Below, piece by piece: positions 7,530 to 17,371 of a stretch of DNA of 64,000 bases. The position numbers and the translations under genes were made by a program. The notes below the pieces were generated by a model, which had not been told where the DNA came from, did no database searches, and saw nothing but the letters and a program-made list of their open reading frames with translations. Position 1 is the first letter of the stretch. Each line of letters starts with the position of its first letter. Source of the DNA: Pseudovibrio denitrificans JCM 12308 (lineage in GTDB: Bacteria; Pseudomonadota; Alphaproteobacteria; Rhizobiales; Stappiaceae); contig NZ_BAZK01000002.1 in assembly GCF_001310815.1 (NCBI RefSeq), forward strand, positions 325,343 through 389,342, given 5' to 3'.

Positions 7530-9914
7530 TTAGCTTGACGCCTCTGTAAGGCAGCTGAGCCAGGTTTCATTCAACTTGTGCTTTGAGGCTGTGTAGCTGA
7601 CCTCCAGAGCGCTGAAAATCTCCATGACTTTATGCTTTTCTTCCTTTTGAGCAGCCTGTTCCAGCTGCTCGGAGAGCTTCGCGACATGAGTGAGGCCTAC
7701 ATTGTAGGAGGCTCCCTTCATGCTATGGGCTTTGTCTCTGATCTTGGGCAGATTTTGTGTTGCGATGAGGTTGCGTAGTTCTGGAATGAAGTAGCGCGAT
7801 GTTTGCATATATGCATCGACAATGCGTTTTGCGCGGTTTTCTCCCAACATGTCGAAATGACCACGTAACACTGTTGTATCAATGAGTTCTGTTGGTTGCT
7901 CCTGCAGGCTCTGTCGGGATTTGCGTGCGAACATGGCTCTGTCGGAAAGGCAGGAGGCAATGGCGTCTTCCAGATCTTCCTGAGAGTAGGGCTTGCCGAG
8001 GAAACCATCGGCGCCAGCGGTGAAGCTCTTTTCAATATCTGCCAGGAAGATACAGGCGCTTTGAACGATGACAGGAATGCTGGAGATATGGTGGTAGTGG
8101 GATGCGCGAATGCGGGCGATGGTGTCTGTTCCACTCAAGCCGGGCATGCGGTTGTCCATCAGCACTAAATCGAACCGATGTTCATGCAGTTGAGACAGAG
8201 CCTCTTCACCGCTCGCGACGGTGAAGCAGGTGTGGCCTGCCTTCTCTAAGAAACCTTCTGTCACAAGCTGATTGACCTTGTTGTCTTCCACCAGAAGGAT
8301 CTTCAACTTCTTGGGTTTCCAGGTATCCTGCTTATCTTCGATGATGCTAACGGTCTGATCTGCTTCGTAAAACGGAACTGTGAAGTGGAAGATTGCACCT
8401 TGCGTCTGGTTTGCTTTGCAGCCGATCTCACCACCCATAGCATTCACGAGGCGTTTTGAGATGGCGAGACCGAGGCCTGTTCCGCCATAAAGCCTGTTGG
8501 TGGCCGCGTTTTGCTGTACAAACGGTTCAAACAGGTAGCTGTGATCACCTGTTGGTAGCCCCACGCCTGTGTCTTTCACCATGATCTGTAAACAGCGCGC
8601 GCGCCTGATCTGGCTTATTGGGATATGCACGCTGATGGTGATGGAGCCTTCATAGGTGAACTTGATGGCATTGCTGACGAAATTCAGAAGGACCTGCCGG
8701 ATTTTGGTCGGATCGGCGCGCAGGATTTCAGGCACATGTGCGTGGACGTCGATCAGTAACTCAAGGCCTTTGTCTTCGGCCTGTTGTCTTGTCAGATCCA
8801 CCACCTGCTTGATGACTTGCCTGATTTTGAAGTCGACCGTCTCCAGCTCGAGAGAACCTGCTTCCACCTTAGAGTAGTCCAGTACATCGTTGAGAATGGA
8901 ACGCAGCATCTCACTTGAGGATATGATGCCGTCCAGGTAACGATGCTGCTCTGGCTTAAGGCCTGTGTCCTTCAGGAGATCTGCCAGTCCAAGAACCCCA
9001 TTCAATGGCGTTCTGATTTCATGACTCATGGATGCGAGGAAAGTGGACTTGGCACTGTTGGCGGCTTCGGCTTCTTCCTTTGCCTTTTTATGATCGGTGA
9101 CATCGTTGAGGATGAGGATCATGCCGGGAAACTTGCGGCTGAAATCAACGATGTGCTGGGCACGGATGTCGAAGACGCGTGGACCAACGGCGGTATCCAG
9201 CGTGACATCTGTAAAACAGCTTTCCAGTTCCTGAGGTAGGTAAGGCTGCAACTGATTGGTCAGCACATCGCGCGTTGCTTCGTTGACGTATTTGATCTTG
9301 GTATTCTGCAGACCGCAAAACACCGCTTGAGCTGCATAGTTGAGGTCGTTGACCTTTCCATTCTCATCCATCAGCACAATAGGATCGCTCAGGCTCTCCA
9401 GAATGGTGAGGTACTTGTTTTTCTCATTGGTGATGCGACGGTTTTCTTCGTAGGCCTCATGCAGCTTCCTCTCTTCTGCAACACCACTCCATTCCGTCGA
9501 AAAACCGAGTTCCATGAAATCGAAATAGCGTAGCAGATAAGATCGGTACCGAGCTTTCTCAGTCTCTGAAAAGCTTTGCGATTCAATGAGATCCATATAG
9601 GCGCTGCGATAGTATTTTGTCAGGCCGAGGAAGTAACCCAATGTTACACCTCTGGATCGGTGGCTTCTGGCTTGTTCCACGCCAAATGCTGCAAAGGGGT
9701 GACTGGAAAAGTCTGAGCTGACATCTATTTCCGGAGGCGTATCGTAGGCTTCCATTGCTTTCACAATGGATCTTGATAGACCCTCTACGGATACACGCCA
9801 TGCTTCCCGAAGTGTTGCGGTGTATTGGGTGTAACCCTGATTTTTTGCATAATAAAAGATGCGATCAATCAGGGTGTTTTCGTTTTCTAAAATCAGATCT
9901 CGCAGCACATGCAT
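7530..9914 (-). CDS. Soluble hybrid sensor histidine kinase (PAS-HisKA-HATPase-REC-Hpt), probable TorS equivalent
   Basis: 794 residues, GGAGG before the ATG. Domains in order: a helical N-terminal sensor region (1-160), PAS (~165-275), HisKA with SMSHEIRTPLNG (His298), HATPase with N-box Asn415, DTGVGL (448) and GGTGLGL (477), receiver with phospho-acceptor Asp587, and an Hpt domain with DKAHSMKGAS (His730). This tripartite relay is the layout of TorS, but there is no membrane segment or periplasmic sensor, and no torT is nearby. It would sense a cytoplasmic cue. Pairing with the adjacent TorR-like regulator is inferred from position only. Confidence 0.85.
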   Translation of the reverse strand: MHVLRDLILENENTLIDRIFYYAKNQGYTQYTATLREAWRVSVEGLSRSIVKAMEAYDTPPEIDVSSDFSSHPFAAFGVEQARSHRSRGVTLGYFLGLTKYYRSAYMDLIESQSFSETEKARYRSYLLRYFDFMELGFSTEWSGVAEERKLHEAYEENRRITNEKNKYLTILESLSDPIVLMDENGKVNDLNYAAQAVFCGLQNTKIKYVNEATRDVLTNQLQPYLPQELESCFTDVTLDTAVGPRVFDIRAQHIVDFSRKFPGMILILNDVTDHKKAKEEAEAANSAKSTFLASMSHEIRTPLNGVLGLADLLKDTGLKPEQHRYLDGIISSSEMLRSILNDVLDYSKVEAGSLELETVDFKIRQVIKQVVDLTRQQAEDKGLELLIDVHAHVPEILRADPTKIRQVLLNFVSNAIKFTYEGSITISVHIPISQIRRARCLQIMVKDTGVGLPTGDHSYLFEPFVQQNAATNRLYGGTGLGLAISKRLVNAMGGEIGCKANQTQGAIFHFTVPFYEADQTVSIIEDKQDTWKPKKLKILLVEDNKVNQLVTEGFLEKAGHTCFTVASGEEALSQLHEHRFDLVLMDNRMPGLSGTDTIARIRASHYHHISSIPVIVQSACIFLADIEKSFTAGADGFLGKPYSQEDLEDAIASCLSDRAMFARKSRQSLQEQPTELIDTTVLRGHFDMLGENRAKRIVDAYMQTSRYFIPELRNLIATQNLPKIRDKAHSMKGASYNVGLTHVAKLSEQLEQAAQKEEKHKVMEIFSALEVSYTASKHKLNETWLSCLTEASS

Positions 9915-10025
9915 GGCGGCCTCCGCGTCCTGCTTTTAGGCATGATACGAAGGGCAGGGATGGTCAATCCAAAACCGCAGTGCTACGTGCTGGGTCGTAC
10001 GCGGCATTGCCTATGTTTTGTGAGC

Positions 10026-10364
10026 TTAGTTGAGGTAACGGGAACCGAAGCGGTTGAGAGCGTCTCTCAGGGTTTCCTGTTCATCCAAATGACGGTTGCT
10101 TTCCATCTCGTGATGGTCTAGCTGCGGGCTTTCCTCCGTCATGCGCAGGTGATCGCCTGAGTTCTCCTGAAGCTCTTCCAATATGTGTTCAAAGACTTGC
10201 AACCGCTCTTTCAGCGAATGCTCGCCGCTGTGTTCTAAATAGTCTTTCAGCTTGGCAAACTCAGCCTGCAAAATGGTGTTGTCTCTAATCTCTGACTGAT
10301 AGGTGCTCATGATCCCTTCAAGAGCATTGACGTCTTCACCAGCATTTGGATTTTCTAAGCTCAT
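10026..10364 (-). CDS. Small acidic helical protein, unknown function
   Basis: 112 residues from the ATG at 10364, preceded by GAGGAGG. Rich in Glu, Leu and His, predicted all-helical with heptad-like spacing (LKDYLEHSGEHSLKERLQVFEHILEELQE), no membrane segment. It lies just upstream of the hybrid kinase on the same strand (111-nt gap), so co-transcription is possible. Family not recognised. Confidence 0.65.
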   Translation of the reverse strand: MSLENPNAGEDVNALEGIMSTYQSEIRDNTILQAEFAKLKDYLEHSGEHSLKERLQVFEHILEELQENSGDHLRMTEESPQLDHHEMESNRHLDEQETLRDALNRFGSRYLN

Positions 10365-10379
10365 TACAGGCCTCCTCAT

Positions 10380-10692
10380 TTGGGGGAGCGTATGTTTGTG
10401 CCTCGGGCAATACTTGTAATTATTATCTAGCCAAAAAATGCAGTTGTTGGCGTTGCCTCTTGAAGTTTGGGTAAGTCTGTAGCTAAGCGGAACCTGAGAG
10501 TTCTCAGAGAGTTTTAGCAGTTTCCATTCCTATTACCGGGGTTCTGCTGAGGCTTAACTTTGAGTTCTTTAACCATGGCCGGCGTCTTGCCGATACTTTG
10601 CTTCACGGAGCAGTCAGGCTCCCGTCTTTCCTCACATGATGTCTAATGCAGATTTTGTGAGGAAGTTGATGTGAGAAAAACAATAGGAGCAC
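10380..10692. other. Gene-poor gap
   Basis: About 310 bases with no supported gene. It contains a 7-bp inverted repeat (CCTCACA/TTGTGAGG, about 10630-10662) shortly before the next gene's ribosome site. Nothing else recognised. Confidence 0.4.
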
Positions 10693-11317
10693 ATGAGCTG
10701 GATGCTGCGACTTTGGAGTTTGGACTTCTTGTCGGTCTGTTGATCCTGGAGGCGAAGGCCCAAAAGAATATAAGCTCAACAAAGATTGGCTAAAAGATCC
10801 GGTCGCGCAGCTGCGTAAGCAATTGAAGACAATCAATAAAGATCTCAACACCTGCCTGAAGGATGCCCTGCACGCGCTGAGAACAGATGCTGATAAGGCC
10901 GTGGATGATCCTACTGAAATACTCAGCGAATGGAACCCGCTTCTCTTTCCAGCGATTGGCTTTGGTGGCCAAGTCGGCGATCTGGGAGAAGTACCCGCCA
11001 TCGATTGGCTGTCGCTCATTACGAATGGCGGCGATGTGCCTGAAACCATTGCAGACTGGATGCAGGAAGTGGCCGGTAATCGCAAAACCCTCAAGGCCTG
11101 GGGCGCTGCTCTCGTTGGACTCGTCACTGGCAAAATTGATCACCCAACTGGGAAGGGAACTCCAGAGGATCCTTATCTTTTTGAGATCAGAGAGGTTGGT
11201 TCACTTGGAACTCTCTATCTTTCACTGGCTGGGAAGAAGGACAAAGACGGCAACGCGACATTGGTTCCCGGCCTCTCGTTCGACAGTGACCCGATTGATC
11301 TGGATGATGAGAGGTAG
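10693..11317 (+). pseudogene. Hypothetical protein with apparent frameshift near its start
   Basis: The ATG at 10693 has GGAG just upstream and reads MSWMLRLWSLDFLSV, then meets a stop at 10741. From the same point the +1 frame is open to 11317 and begins DPGGEGPKEYKLNKDWLKDP, with protein-like composition and no start codon of its own except a TTG at 10823. The simplest reading is one ~207-residue gene broken near 10739-10742. The later part has Gly/Asp-rich and Leu-rich segments and no known domain that I recognise. It abuts the tRNA-Thr terminator and the island's left end, and is the last host gene before the insertions. Confidence 0.5.
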
Positions 11318-11363
11318 TGTGAGGGAAACTGTTTGCGTTTGAGAACGTGCTAGGCCAGAAAAG

Positions 11364-11388
11364 CAAAAAGCCTCCCGAGGGAGGCTTT
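11364..11388 (-). terminator. Original tRNA-Thr terminator (chromosomal copy)
   Basis: A 10-bp perfect stem (11367-11376 with 11379-11388) has a T5 run on the minus strand, just downstream of the tRNA 3' remnant. A near-identical hairpin follows the second remnant at 28277. Confidence 0.8.
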
Positions 11389-11418
11389 GAAATTCTCTTG
11401 TAAAATCAAGAGCGAAGG

Positions 11419-11464
11419 TGGTGCCGGCAGCAGGGATCGAACCCGCGACCCCCTGATTACAAGT
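11419..11464 (-). repeat. Attachment site copy 1 (tRNA-Thr 3' end remnant)
   Basis: 46 bp identical to the 3' end of the tRNA-Thr gene at 63209-63254, including the encoded CCA and T-arm. The 5' part of the tRNA is missing, so this is not a working tRNA. It marks the left edge of the island; the right-hand flank changes sharply at 11465. Confidence 0.92.
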
Positions 11465-11797
11465 TGCATTTTGCATATGGCGATGATTTACGACCTACTG
11501 CGATTCAGTGCTATGAATCAATGAGTTGTAGAAAATTATTTGCTCCTGCCTACCTTGCATTTCGCTGCGAAACTCGTACATTTGCTTACAATATGCTGAC
11601 ACAGAATGGTAGGCATTTGCAAGCTGACCTATGACGGTTTAGACGCCTGTTTTGCACAAGCTCTGGAGAAAACCCCGGAAGGTCGTCACAAGCTGTCAGG
11701 CCGTCAGAAACAGCAGCAAACGGGGAATACTTTCAACTGACATTTTTGCATGTGAGATGGTTCTTGTCATGGGCCGTCAGCAGGAGAGGTGTACCTG

Positions 11798-13048
11798 ATG
11801 CCCAACGTTACAAAGCGGACTGTGGATGCTGCTGAGCCCAAGGCGAAAAAGTACTTCGTGTGGGACGGCAAGCTTTCTGGGTTTGGCCTGCAGGTGATGC
11901 CAAGTGGGCACAAGTCGTTTGTTGTTCAGTATCGCACCTTGGAAGGCCGGTCGCGTCGAATGACGCTTGGCAAGTATGGTGGGCTCACTCCCGATGAGGC
12001 GAGGGGGCTTGCTATCGAAGTTCTTGCTAAAGTACGCAACGGGGAAGATCCAACGGTGCACCGCAAGGTCATCCGGCATGCTCCCACGGTGAATGATCTG
12101 CTCGACATGTATCTGAGTGAACATGTTGAGGTGCACAATAAGCCGAAGTCGCTCATTGAGATCCGGCGCATTCTGGATCGTTGTGTGCGCAAGCCTCTGG
12201 GCAAGTCCAAACTGGCTTCTGTAACTCGTCAGGACATTTCCAAGCTGCATCGCTCCATGAGGCGTACACCAAGGCAGGCTAATCATGTGCTGGCGATCAT
12301 ATCCAAAGCCTTCAATCTGGCTGAGGTGTGGGGCTTGAGGCCTGAACACAGCAATCCAGTGCGGCTTGTGAAGCGCTACAAGGAGAATGAGCGAGATCGG
12401 TTTCTTTCAGGTGATGAGTTACAACGTTTAGGCAAGACGCTGAAGATCGCCGAGAAGGAGGGGCTGCCCTGGATCATCAAAGCCAAGCCTGAAAATCGAA
12501 AGCATCTGCGCCACGACATTGAGAAGCGTCGGACGCCTGTAAACCCCATGGCGCTCTATTGCCTGAAGTTGTTGCTCTACACTGGAGCACGGCTCATGGA
12601 GATTGCATCACTTGAATGGGATCATGTGGACTTTGACCAAGGCACCATTGCTTTACCTTCCAAGAAAGGCGACGGACGCAAACCACACCCGGTGAGTGAG
12701 AATGTTCTCGACATCCTTGCTGACATTCCTCACCTTGAGGATTCTCCATATGTGCTGGCCCGGATCAATGATCCAACACGGCATATCTCTAAGGAGCTGG
12801 TGGAGAATGCATGGCAGCGCGTACGTTACCATGCAGGCATTCCTGATGTACGTATCCACGATCTACGCCACACGGTTGGCACCTTCGCAGCCCAAGCAGG
12901 CAGCAATGCTTTCCTTATCAGTCACCTCTTGCGCCACCGCAACGTGACTATCACCAACCGCTACGTGAACCATGACGCACACCCCATCCGGGTGCTGTCA
13001 GAGACGGTTGGAGAGCGGATTGAGGCGGGGCTAGAAGGAGGGGAGTGA
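11798..13048 (+). CDS. int: P4-type tyrosine recombinase (integrase) of island 1
   Basis: 416 residues from the ATG at 11798, which has AGGAG 11 nt upstream; a GTG nine bases earlier lacks this. Residues 1-90 are the DUF4102-type arm-binding domain of P4 integrases (TLGKYGGLTPDEAR). The catalytic domain shows Arg265 (GARLMEI), His354/Arg357 (HDLRHT), His380 (LLRHRN) and the nucleophile Tyr389 (TNRYVNHD). It integrates the island into the tRNA-Thr 3' end. It sits 333 nt inside the left repeat, the usual P4-type position. Confidence 0.94.
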   Translation: MPNVTKRTVDAAEPKAKKYFVWDGKLSGFGLQVMPSGHKSFVVQYRTLEGRSRRMTLGKYGGLTPDEARGLAIEVLAKVRNGEDPTVHRKVIRHAPTVNDLLDMYLSEHVEVHNKPKSLIEIRRILDRCVRKPLGKSKLASVTRQDISKLHRSMRRTPRQANHVLAIISKAFNLAEVWGLRPEHSNPVRLVKRYKENERDRFLSGDELQRLGKTLKIAEKEGLPWIIKAKPENRKHLRHDIEKRRTPVNPMALYCLKLLLYTGARLMEIASLEWDHVDFDQGTIALPSKKGDGRKPHPVSENVLDILADIPHLEDSPYVLARINDPTRHISKELVENAWQRVRYHAGIPDVRIHDLRHTVGTFAAQAGSNAFLISHLLRHRNVTITNRYVNHDAHPIRVLSETVGERIEAGLEGGE

Positions 13049-13254
13049 AGTTCCGCTACTGGTATTGGGAGAGGATTTGGATTTCTCCGAGCACTGCATG
13101 AGGCTTGAATACCACCTATGGGTCTTCACAAAACTTGGAGGGAACTTGGGGCTCAGGTCAGCTCCCTTAGTATGAGGTTTCAACTTGCAATCCCAGTCAA
13201 CTCCATCGAGATTTTGTATGATGTGAGATTGTTCGCGATCACTCACACGCTGTA

Positions 13255-15018
13255 TCAAACCAATCGAGACTGCGTTATAAAACGAGTTGGAGGATTTCTG
13301 CGGTCTGCGCGATCAGAAGAGATTAGTAGATATTGTTTTGCCCGCGTCATACCAACATAAAAAAGACGCTTTGCTTCTTCTATTTCTTCCAAATCTTGAG
13401 CAGTGAAGTGCGGAATATGACCTTCGTTCATGCTAATCATCGCGACGGCATCAAATTCGCGACCTTTTGAGTTATGTAATGTAATTAACTTTAGAGCCTT
13501 ATCAGGATTAGCAAACAAACCTAAATCAGCAATTTCTAAATTTGCAACGTCAATGCTACTTCGCTTCATATCGGCTTTCATTTCCTGAACAGAAAGAGTG
13601 ATTAGTTCCTGAGCTTCGGACGGTAACCAACCATCTCTGATAAGGAAATAGGCTGAAGTTTTTGCAGTTTCTTCTAGCCAATCGATTCCACCAATCAGTC
13701 TGGTGGATATTTCTTTTGCGTTGTAAATTAACGATAAGGCAATTTGCCGCCCATCGTAGCTAAACAGATCAAATCGTGCATTGCCTGTTAGATCCATAAT
13801 CAATCGGAATAACGCTCTCTCGACATTAGGTAGGCCCAAATAATGGTTTGCTTCTACGCATGCTCCGAGTTGCTCTGCTAATGTCGAAAAGACCCGGCTT
13901 CTACGATAAGGTCGAGCGCCTGGACCAAATACAGGAACATCAAACTCCCGAAGACGTCTTGCCACAGGGAACAGATGCGTCCACCAAGGCGCCAATACAG
14001 CTGCATTTCCAATTGGTATATTGTGCCGCTTTAGTTCTGGTAAGAAGTGATCAGTTATTGCATCGACTGGGAAATTTACATGAACATATTCAACTTCACC
14101 TTTGAAACCCTCAAGCTCGCCCGATGAATGCATAGGTGGCTGGTTTGGAATTAGCGTCTCTGCAACGTCAACAACGGTAGGAGTTGAACGAAAATTTGCA
14201 CTGAGTGACAGATCCATTGTCGCTCCAATATCTTGCGCAAATTTCTTAGCTAAATCTGGGCGTGCGCCAGCAAAACTATAAATCGATTGATTATCATCTC
14301 CAACCATAAACAGCTGAGTCGTTAAGTACTGTCTTAACTGCCGAAAAATCTCTATTTGTATATCTGAAGTGTCTTGGAATTCATCAACTAATAACCACTT
14401 GAATTTTGAAGCAACTCCCAACCCAACAAATGGAAATTTCTCCAGAATCTTCCATGAGTAATACAGTATCATGGAGAAATCGACAAAGCCGCGATTTCTG
14501 ATGTATCGCCAATAAAGGTAGGCAGACTCAGTTGTAACCAGCCCACGTTCATATCCCTGACCGCACGGCTCACCATTGAGAGACATTCTCAAAGAACTGT
14601 AATCTTCCAGCGCACGAAAACTAGGAGTGCGCCCAATCTCATCCTCGACAGCGTTTACAATCTGTTCAAAATCTTCTGCTTCTCTGGTGAGAACTTTGAA
14701 TTTACTTGGAATCTCAGGGAGAAGCCATGCGTAAGGTCTGAGTATGAACTGCAGCAAAAAAGAGTGTATAGTTGAAACTTCGCATTTTTCAGCAGAGGCA
14801 TTGCTGCCGTAAATTCTTAAGCGGCTTTCGATCTCGTCCACAGCAGCGTTCGTATACGTTATGCAGCCGACAAGATAGGGAGTATCAAGAACTTCCTCTG
14901 CAACGCTCAGAAGTTTGGCTAGTATTACTCTAGTTTTCCCACTTCCTGGGCACGCAGATAATAATAAATCTCTATCATGCTCGACTGCCGCTTTTTGTTC
15001 TTCAGTAAGAGAAATCAT
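13255..15018 (-). CDS. gajB: UvrD/Rep-like helicase, Gabija GajB-type
   Basis: 587 residues. SF1A helicase motifs are complete: Q-motif LTEEQKAAV, Walker A CPGSGKTR (19-26), TYTNAAVDEI, Walker B LLVDEFQD, GDDNQSIYSFAGA, and C-terminal LITLHNSKGREFDAV and FYVGMTRAKQ. Its ATG overlaps the stop of the upstream gene by 4 nt. That upstream gene is an OLD-family ATPase-TOPRIM nuclease, so the pair matches the gajA-gajB operon of the Gabija anti-phage system. In Gabija, GajB is thought to sense DNA ends produced during infection and to act with the GajA nuclease. Confidence 0.87.
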   Translation of the reverse strand: MISLTEEQKAAVEHDRDLLLSACPGSGKTRVILAKLLSVAEEVLDTPYLVGCITYTNAAVDEIESRLRIYGSNASAEKCEVSTIHSFLLQFILRPYAWLLPEIPSKFKVLTREAEDFEQIVNAVEDEIGRTPSFRALEDYSSLRMSLNGEPCGQGYERGLVTTESAYLYWRYIRNRGFVDFSMILYYSWKILEKFPFVGLGVASKFKWLLVDEFQDTSDIQIEIFRQLRQYLTTQLFMVGDDNQSIYSFAGARPDLAKKFAQDIGATMDLSLSANFRSTPTVVDVAETLIPNQPPMHSSGELEGFKGEVEYVHVNFPVDAITDHFLPELKRHNIPIGNAAVLAPWWTHLFPVARRLREFDVPVFGPGARPYRRSRVFSTLAEQLGACVEANHYLGLPNVERALFRLIMDLTGNARFDLFSYDGRQIALSLIYNAKEISTRLIGGIDWLEETAKTSAYFLIRDGWLPSEAQELITLSVQEMKADMKRSSIDVANLEIADLGLFANPDKALKLITLHNSKGREFDAVAMISMNEGHIPHFTAQDLEEIEEAKRLFYVGMTRAKQYLLISSDRADRRNPPTRFITQSRLV

Positions 15019-15827
15019 CTTGTAAGCCAGTCATAAGCATCTTGAATGTAGTCAGGTATTTCCGTTGCCTTATCCGCATACCTTGCAGCTACCTGTGCAA
15101 ATCTAGCCTTCCCAAATCGCTTAGCAGTATTAAGTACGGAGGTACCAAGTTCAATAAGTAGGGTTTGTTCATCTTCGTCAGAAAGGTTCTCGTGTTCTAG
15201 TCGTCTTAGGCCGTCTTCCAGCTTCCCAAGAATCTGAGGAGCATCGAAATACTTCACGGTTTCAATGAACATTGGGAGTGTATCTACCGAAACGAGTTCT
15301 CTTTCAAATGTGGTGTCACCCAAGAAAATTTCGACATAGTCGCTTTTTAGGCCTATGAGCTCAGGTTTGCCAGCACGTGCGTCAAGAAATTGCGATGCTA
15401 AAGGATCTAGATCAGCATCAGCAACAATTGCGCATCTTTTTTCGAGCCCACCGGCACAAAACAGTTTGCTGTACACTTCAAAATGCGTCCCATGTATTGC
15501 AACCAGTGAAATTCCTTCTCGCTCTAAATCTATTCCTTCAACTTTCTCGAATAATGCTGGAATCAAAAATAACTCGGCTGACCCCTCCACCAGCATCACT
15601 TTGCGTGCAAAAAGCAGGTTACTTTTTGTAGCATCTAGAAATCTTTCTAAATCAGCTATTTCGTCGTCATCCAAACTGGCATTTGTAGCCAGATTCCCAG
15701 CGGATACAGCAGCATCTTCTCGTTTAGTTAGTGAAATTATCGACTTTAACGAGACCTGTGAGGCGATTTGAGTACTATGACTTGTAAGAATGGTTTGCAC
15801 GCAGTGCTCCTTCAGAGCCGTCAGCAT
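15015..15827 (-). CDS. gajA: GajA-type nuclease, C-terminal TOPRIM half (frameshifted)
   Basis: 270 residues. It begins within the ATPase core (TILTSHSTQIAS is the D-loop/H-motif region after Walker B) and continues into a TOPRIM nuclease domain: VMLVEGSAELFLIPAL gives the catalytic Glu and AIVADADLDP the DxD. This is the second half of an OLD-family nuclease. It joins the upstream half if one base is restored near 15831 (Q-A-I-M-L-T-A-L). The ATG overlaps the first half's TGA (ATGCTGA), so a split two-gene form expressed by coupled translation cannot be excluded. Confidence 0.82.
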   Translation of the reverse strand: MLTALKEHCVQTILTSHSTQIASQVSLKSIISLTKREDAAVSAGNLATNASLDDDEIADLERFLDATKSNLLFARKVMLVEGSAELFLIPALFEKVEGIDLEREGISLVAIHGTHFEVYSKLFCAGGLEKRCAIVADADLDPLASQFLDARAGKPELIGLKSDYVEIFLGDTTFERELVSVDTLPMFIETVKYFDAPQILGKLEDGLRRLEHENLSDEDEQTLLIELGTSVLNTAKRFGKARFAQVAARYADKATEIPDYIQDAYDWLTR

Positions 15828-16819
15828 GATGCCTGGAGTTGTGGGTGCAAATGAGCTTCAGGCTCTTCAAGCAGAATGAGTTGACCTGATGAATTGGCTT
15901 TCAGAAAGCGCTTACGCAAATACTCAATCAGAATTGCAATATACAGGATATTGTTCATTCCTAAGCCATTGCGTCCGACTTCAAAATCTTGCAGTTCGGT
16001 GTCCGAAAGCACTATTTTTATATTTCTTAATATTGCCCTAAATGTCGCGCCAGAAAGCCCTAACTTGGAATCCATCTCAAAAACAGGACCGGCAACGCTT
16101 TTGAAGCTTTTGTCTATAGACGCCGCGACATCAGAAATTGCATTTGTGTTTGCAATTTGATTGTTTGCAGCGTCCATAATTCCTACGAGAGCATCTTGCT
16201 CTTCTTGGCCAAGATTAATGGCGTCGAACAATTTTACAAGCGGCGATTGCCTGTTACTTCGAAGATCATTTTCTGCATCCCTTAGTGCAGGTAAATGAAC
16301 GACTAAAAATGACTGCAAGTCGCTAAAGCGAATGGCTTCACCAACTCCTTCATCATCCCACTCAATGTCTTTTAGGTCTAGTCGGGGATCACCGCCACCT
16401 CTTATTTCCCAAGAATAGTCCTCAATGGAAAGTGTGCCTGTTTGGATTTCTTCATTAGCTAGTTGTTCGCGTATGCTCGATTTTGGTCTAAATCGATAAA
16501 ATAAGCGAGCCTTGTTGTTCGAAATCTTCCAAGTACTAACTAGAGCTTCTTCGTTTACTTTACCCTCAAAGTCTGAGAACTCCACTCCAACTAAAACTTG
16601 AGATGGGTTAGATAAATCAACATTTGTATTTATATCTTCCCGGATCAATGATCTGTACATTGAGGGCAGCGAGCTGTCCAAGCAGAGCTGCAAGCCTTTT
16701 AAAACTGCCGTTTTTCCAGCATTGTTCTCACCAATCAAACAGCTGAGAGTTTCACTTAGATGCACGTCAAATACTTGAAAAATACGGTAGTTTTTTATAA
16801 CGATGCGTGAGATCTTCAT
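15821..16819 (-). CDS. gajA: GajA-type nuclease, N-terminal ABC-ATPase half (frameshifted)
   Basis: 332 residues. Walker A GENNAGKTA (31-39), an ABC-like signature region (NGLGMNNILYIAILIEYL) and Walker B LILLEEPEAHLHPQLQ just before the stop. In OLD/GajA proteins this ATPase runs on into a TOPRIM nuclease, and the missing part follows directly in another frame. The joined protein would be about 600 residues, normal for GajA. It is the first gene of the gajA-gajB operon, preceded by an AT-rich gap. Confidence 0.85.
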   Translation of the reverse strand: MKISRIVIKNYRIFQVFDVHLSETLSCLIGENNAGKTAVLKGLQLCLDSSLPSMYRSLIREDINTNVDLSNPSQVLVGVEFSDFEGKVNEEALVSTWKISNNKARLFYRFRPKSSIREQLANEEIQTGTLSIEDYSWEIRGGGDPRLDLKDIEWDDEGVGEAIRFSDLQSFLVVHLPALRDAENDLRSNRQSPLVKLFDAINLGQEEQDALVGIMDAANNQIANTNAISDVAASIDKSFKSVAGPVFEMDSKLGLSGATFRAILRNIKIVLSDTELQDFEVGRNGLGMNNILYIAILIEYLRKRFLKANSSGQLILLEEPEAHLHPQLQASC

Positions 16820-17371
16820 CGACAGCGAGACCTTATTACTAAATTTTCTAACTCACTAAAACATATATTACAATTATAAGTTGTTGCAATAATTACATGT
16901 CTCTGGTTGAGCCTAGCTTATTGCACTCTAGTTTAAAGGTGGCATGATGTTCATCTCAAGATCTAATATGGAAGAATTCAGTTTATTGATTTCAGAGTGC
17001 CATAGCAGTGAAACTGAGTAGATACTGCTGATTTTGGGTGGCTTAAAATGATGTTGTGAGCAGAAATCAATAACTAGTCAGCATTAGGAGTGTCATGCTG
17101 CATACACGAAGTTAATTGCAATTAATATTCTCACACATCAACTAATCGAAGAGAGCTCTAACTAAGCAGGCTCAATCCCCGATAGAATGAGCTCAATGTC
17201 CGGCCCTTAGCCGACACATCTCTAAGTAGCCATATCCATTGGATAGCCCATCCAACGAGTAGACTTCGAAAAACAATGCGTCAAATATCACCATCAATTC
17301 CAAGAAGTTTTCAAGATTGCGCCAATCAGACACTTTGAGGGCAATGAATATCAACGCTTGAGGATCTGGTG
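16820..17371. other. AT-rich intergenic region upstream of gajA
   Basis: About 550 bases without a supported gene. The first part is very AT-rich and probably holds the gajA promoter on the minus strand. No repeat, RNA or hairpin was recognised. Confidence 0.4.

Noticed and set aside
10603..11133. 176-codon minus-strand frame
   Set aside because: Ser/Pro/Cys-rich shadow opposite the better plus-strand coding sequence at 10693-11317.
11419..11464. Partial tRNA copies here and at 28334 as extra tRNA genes
   Set aside because: Only the 3' 46 bp are present; D-arm and acceptor 5' strand are missing, so they are attachment-site remnants.
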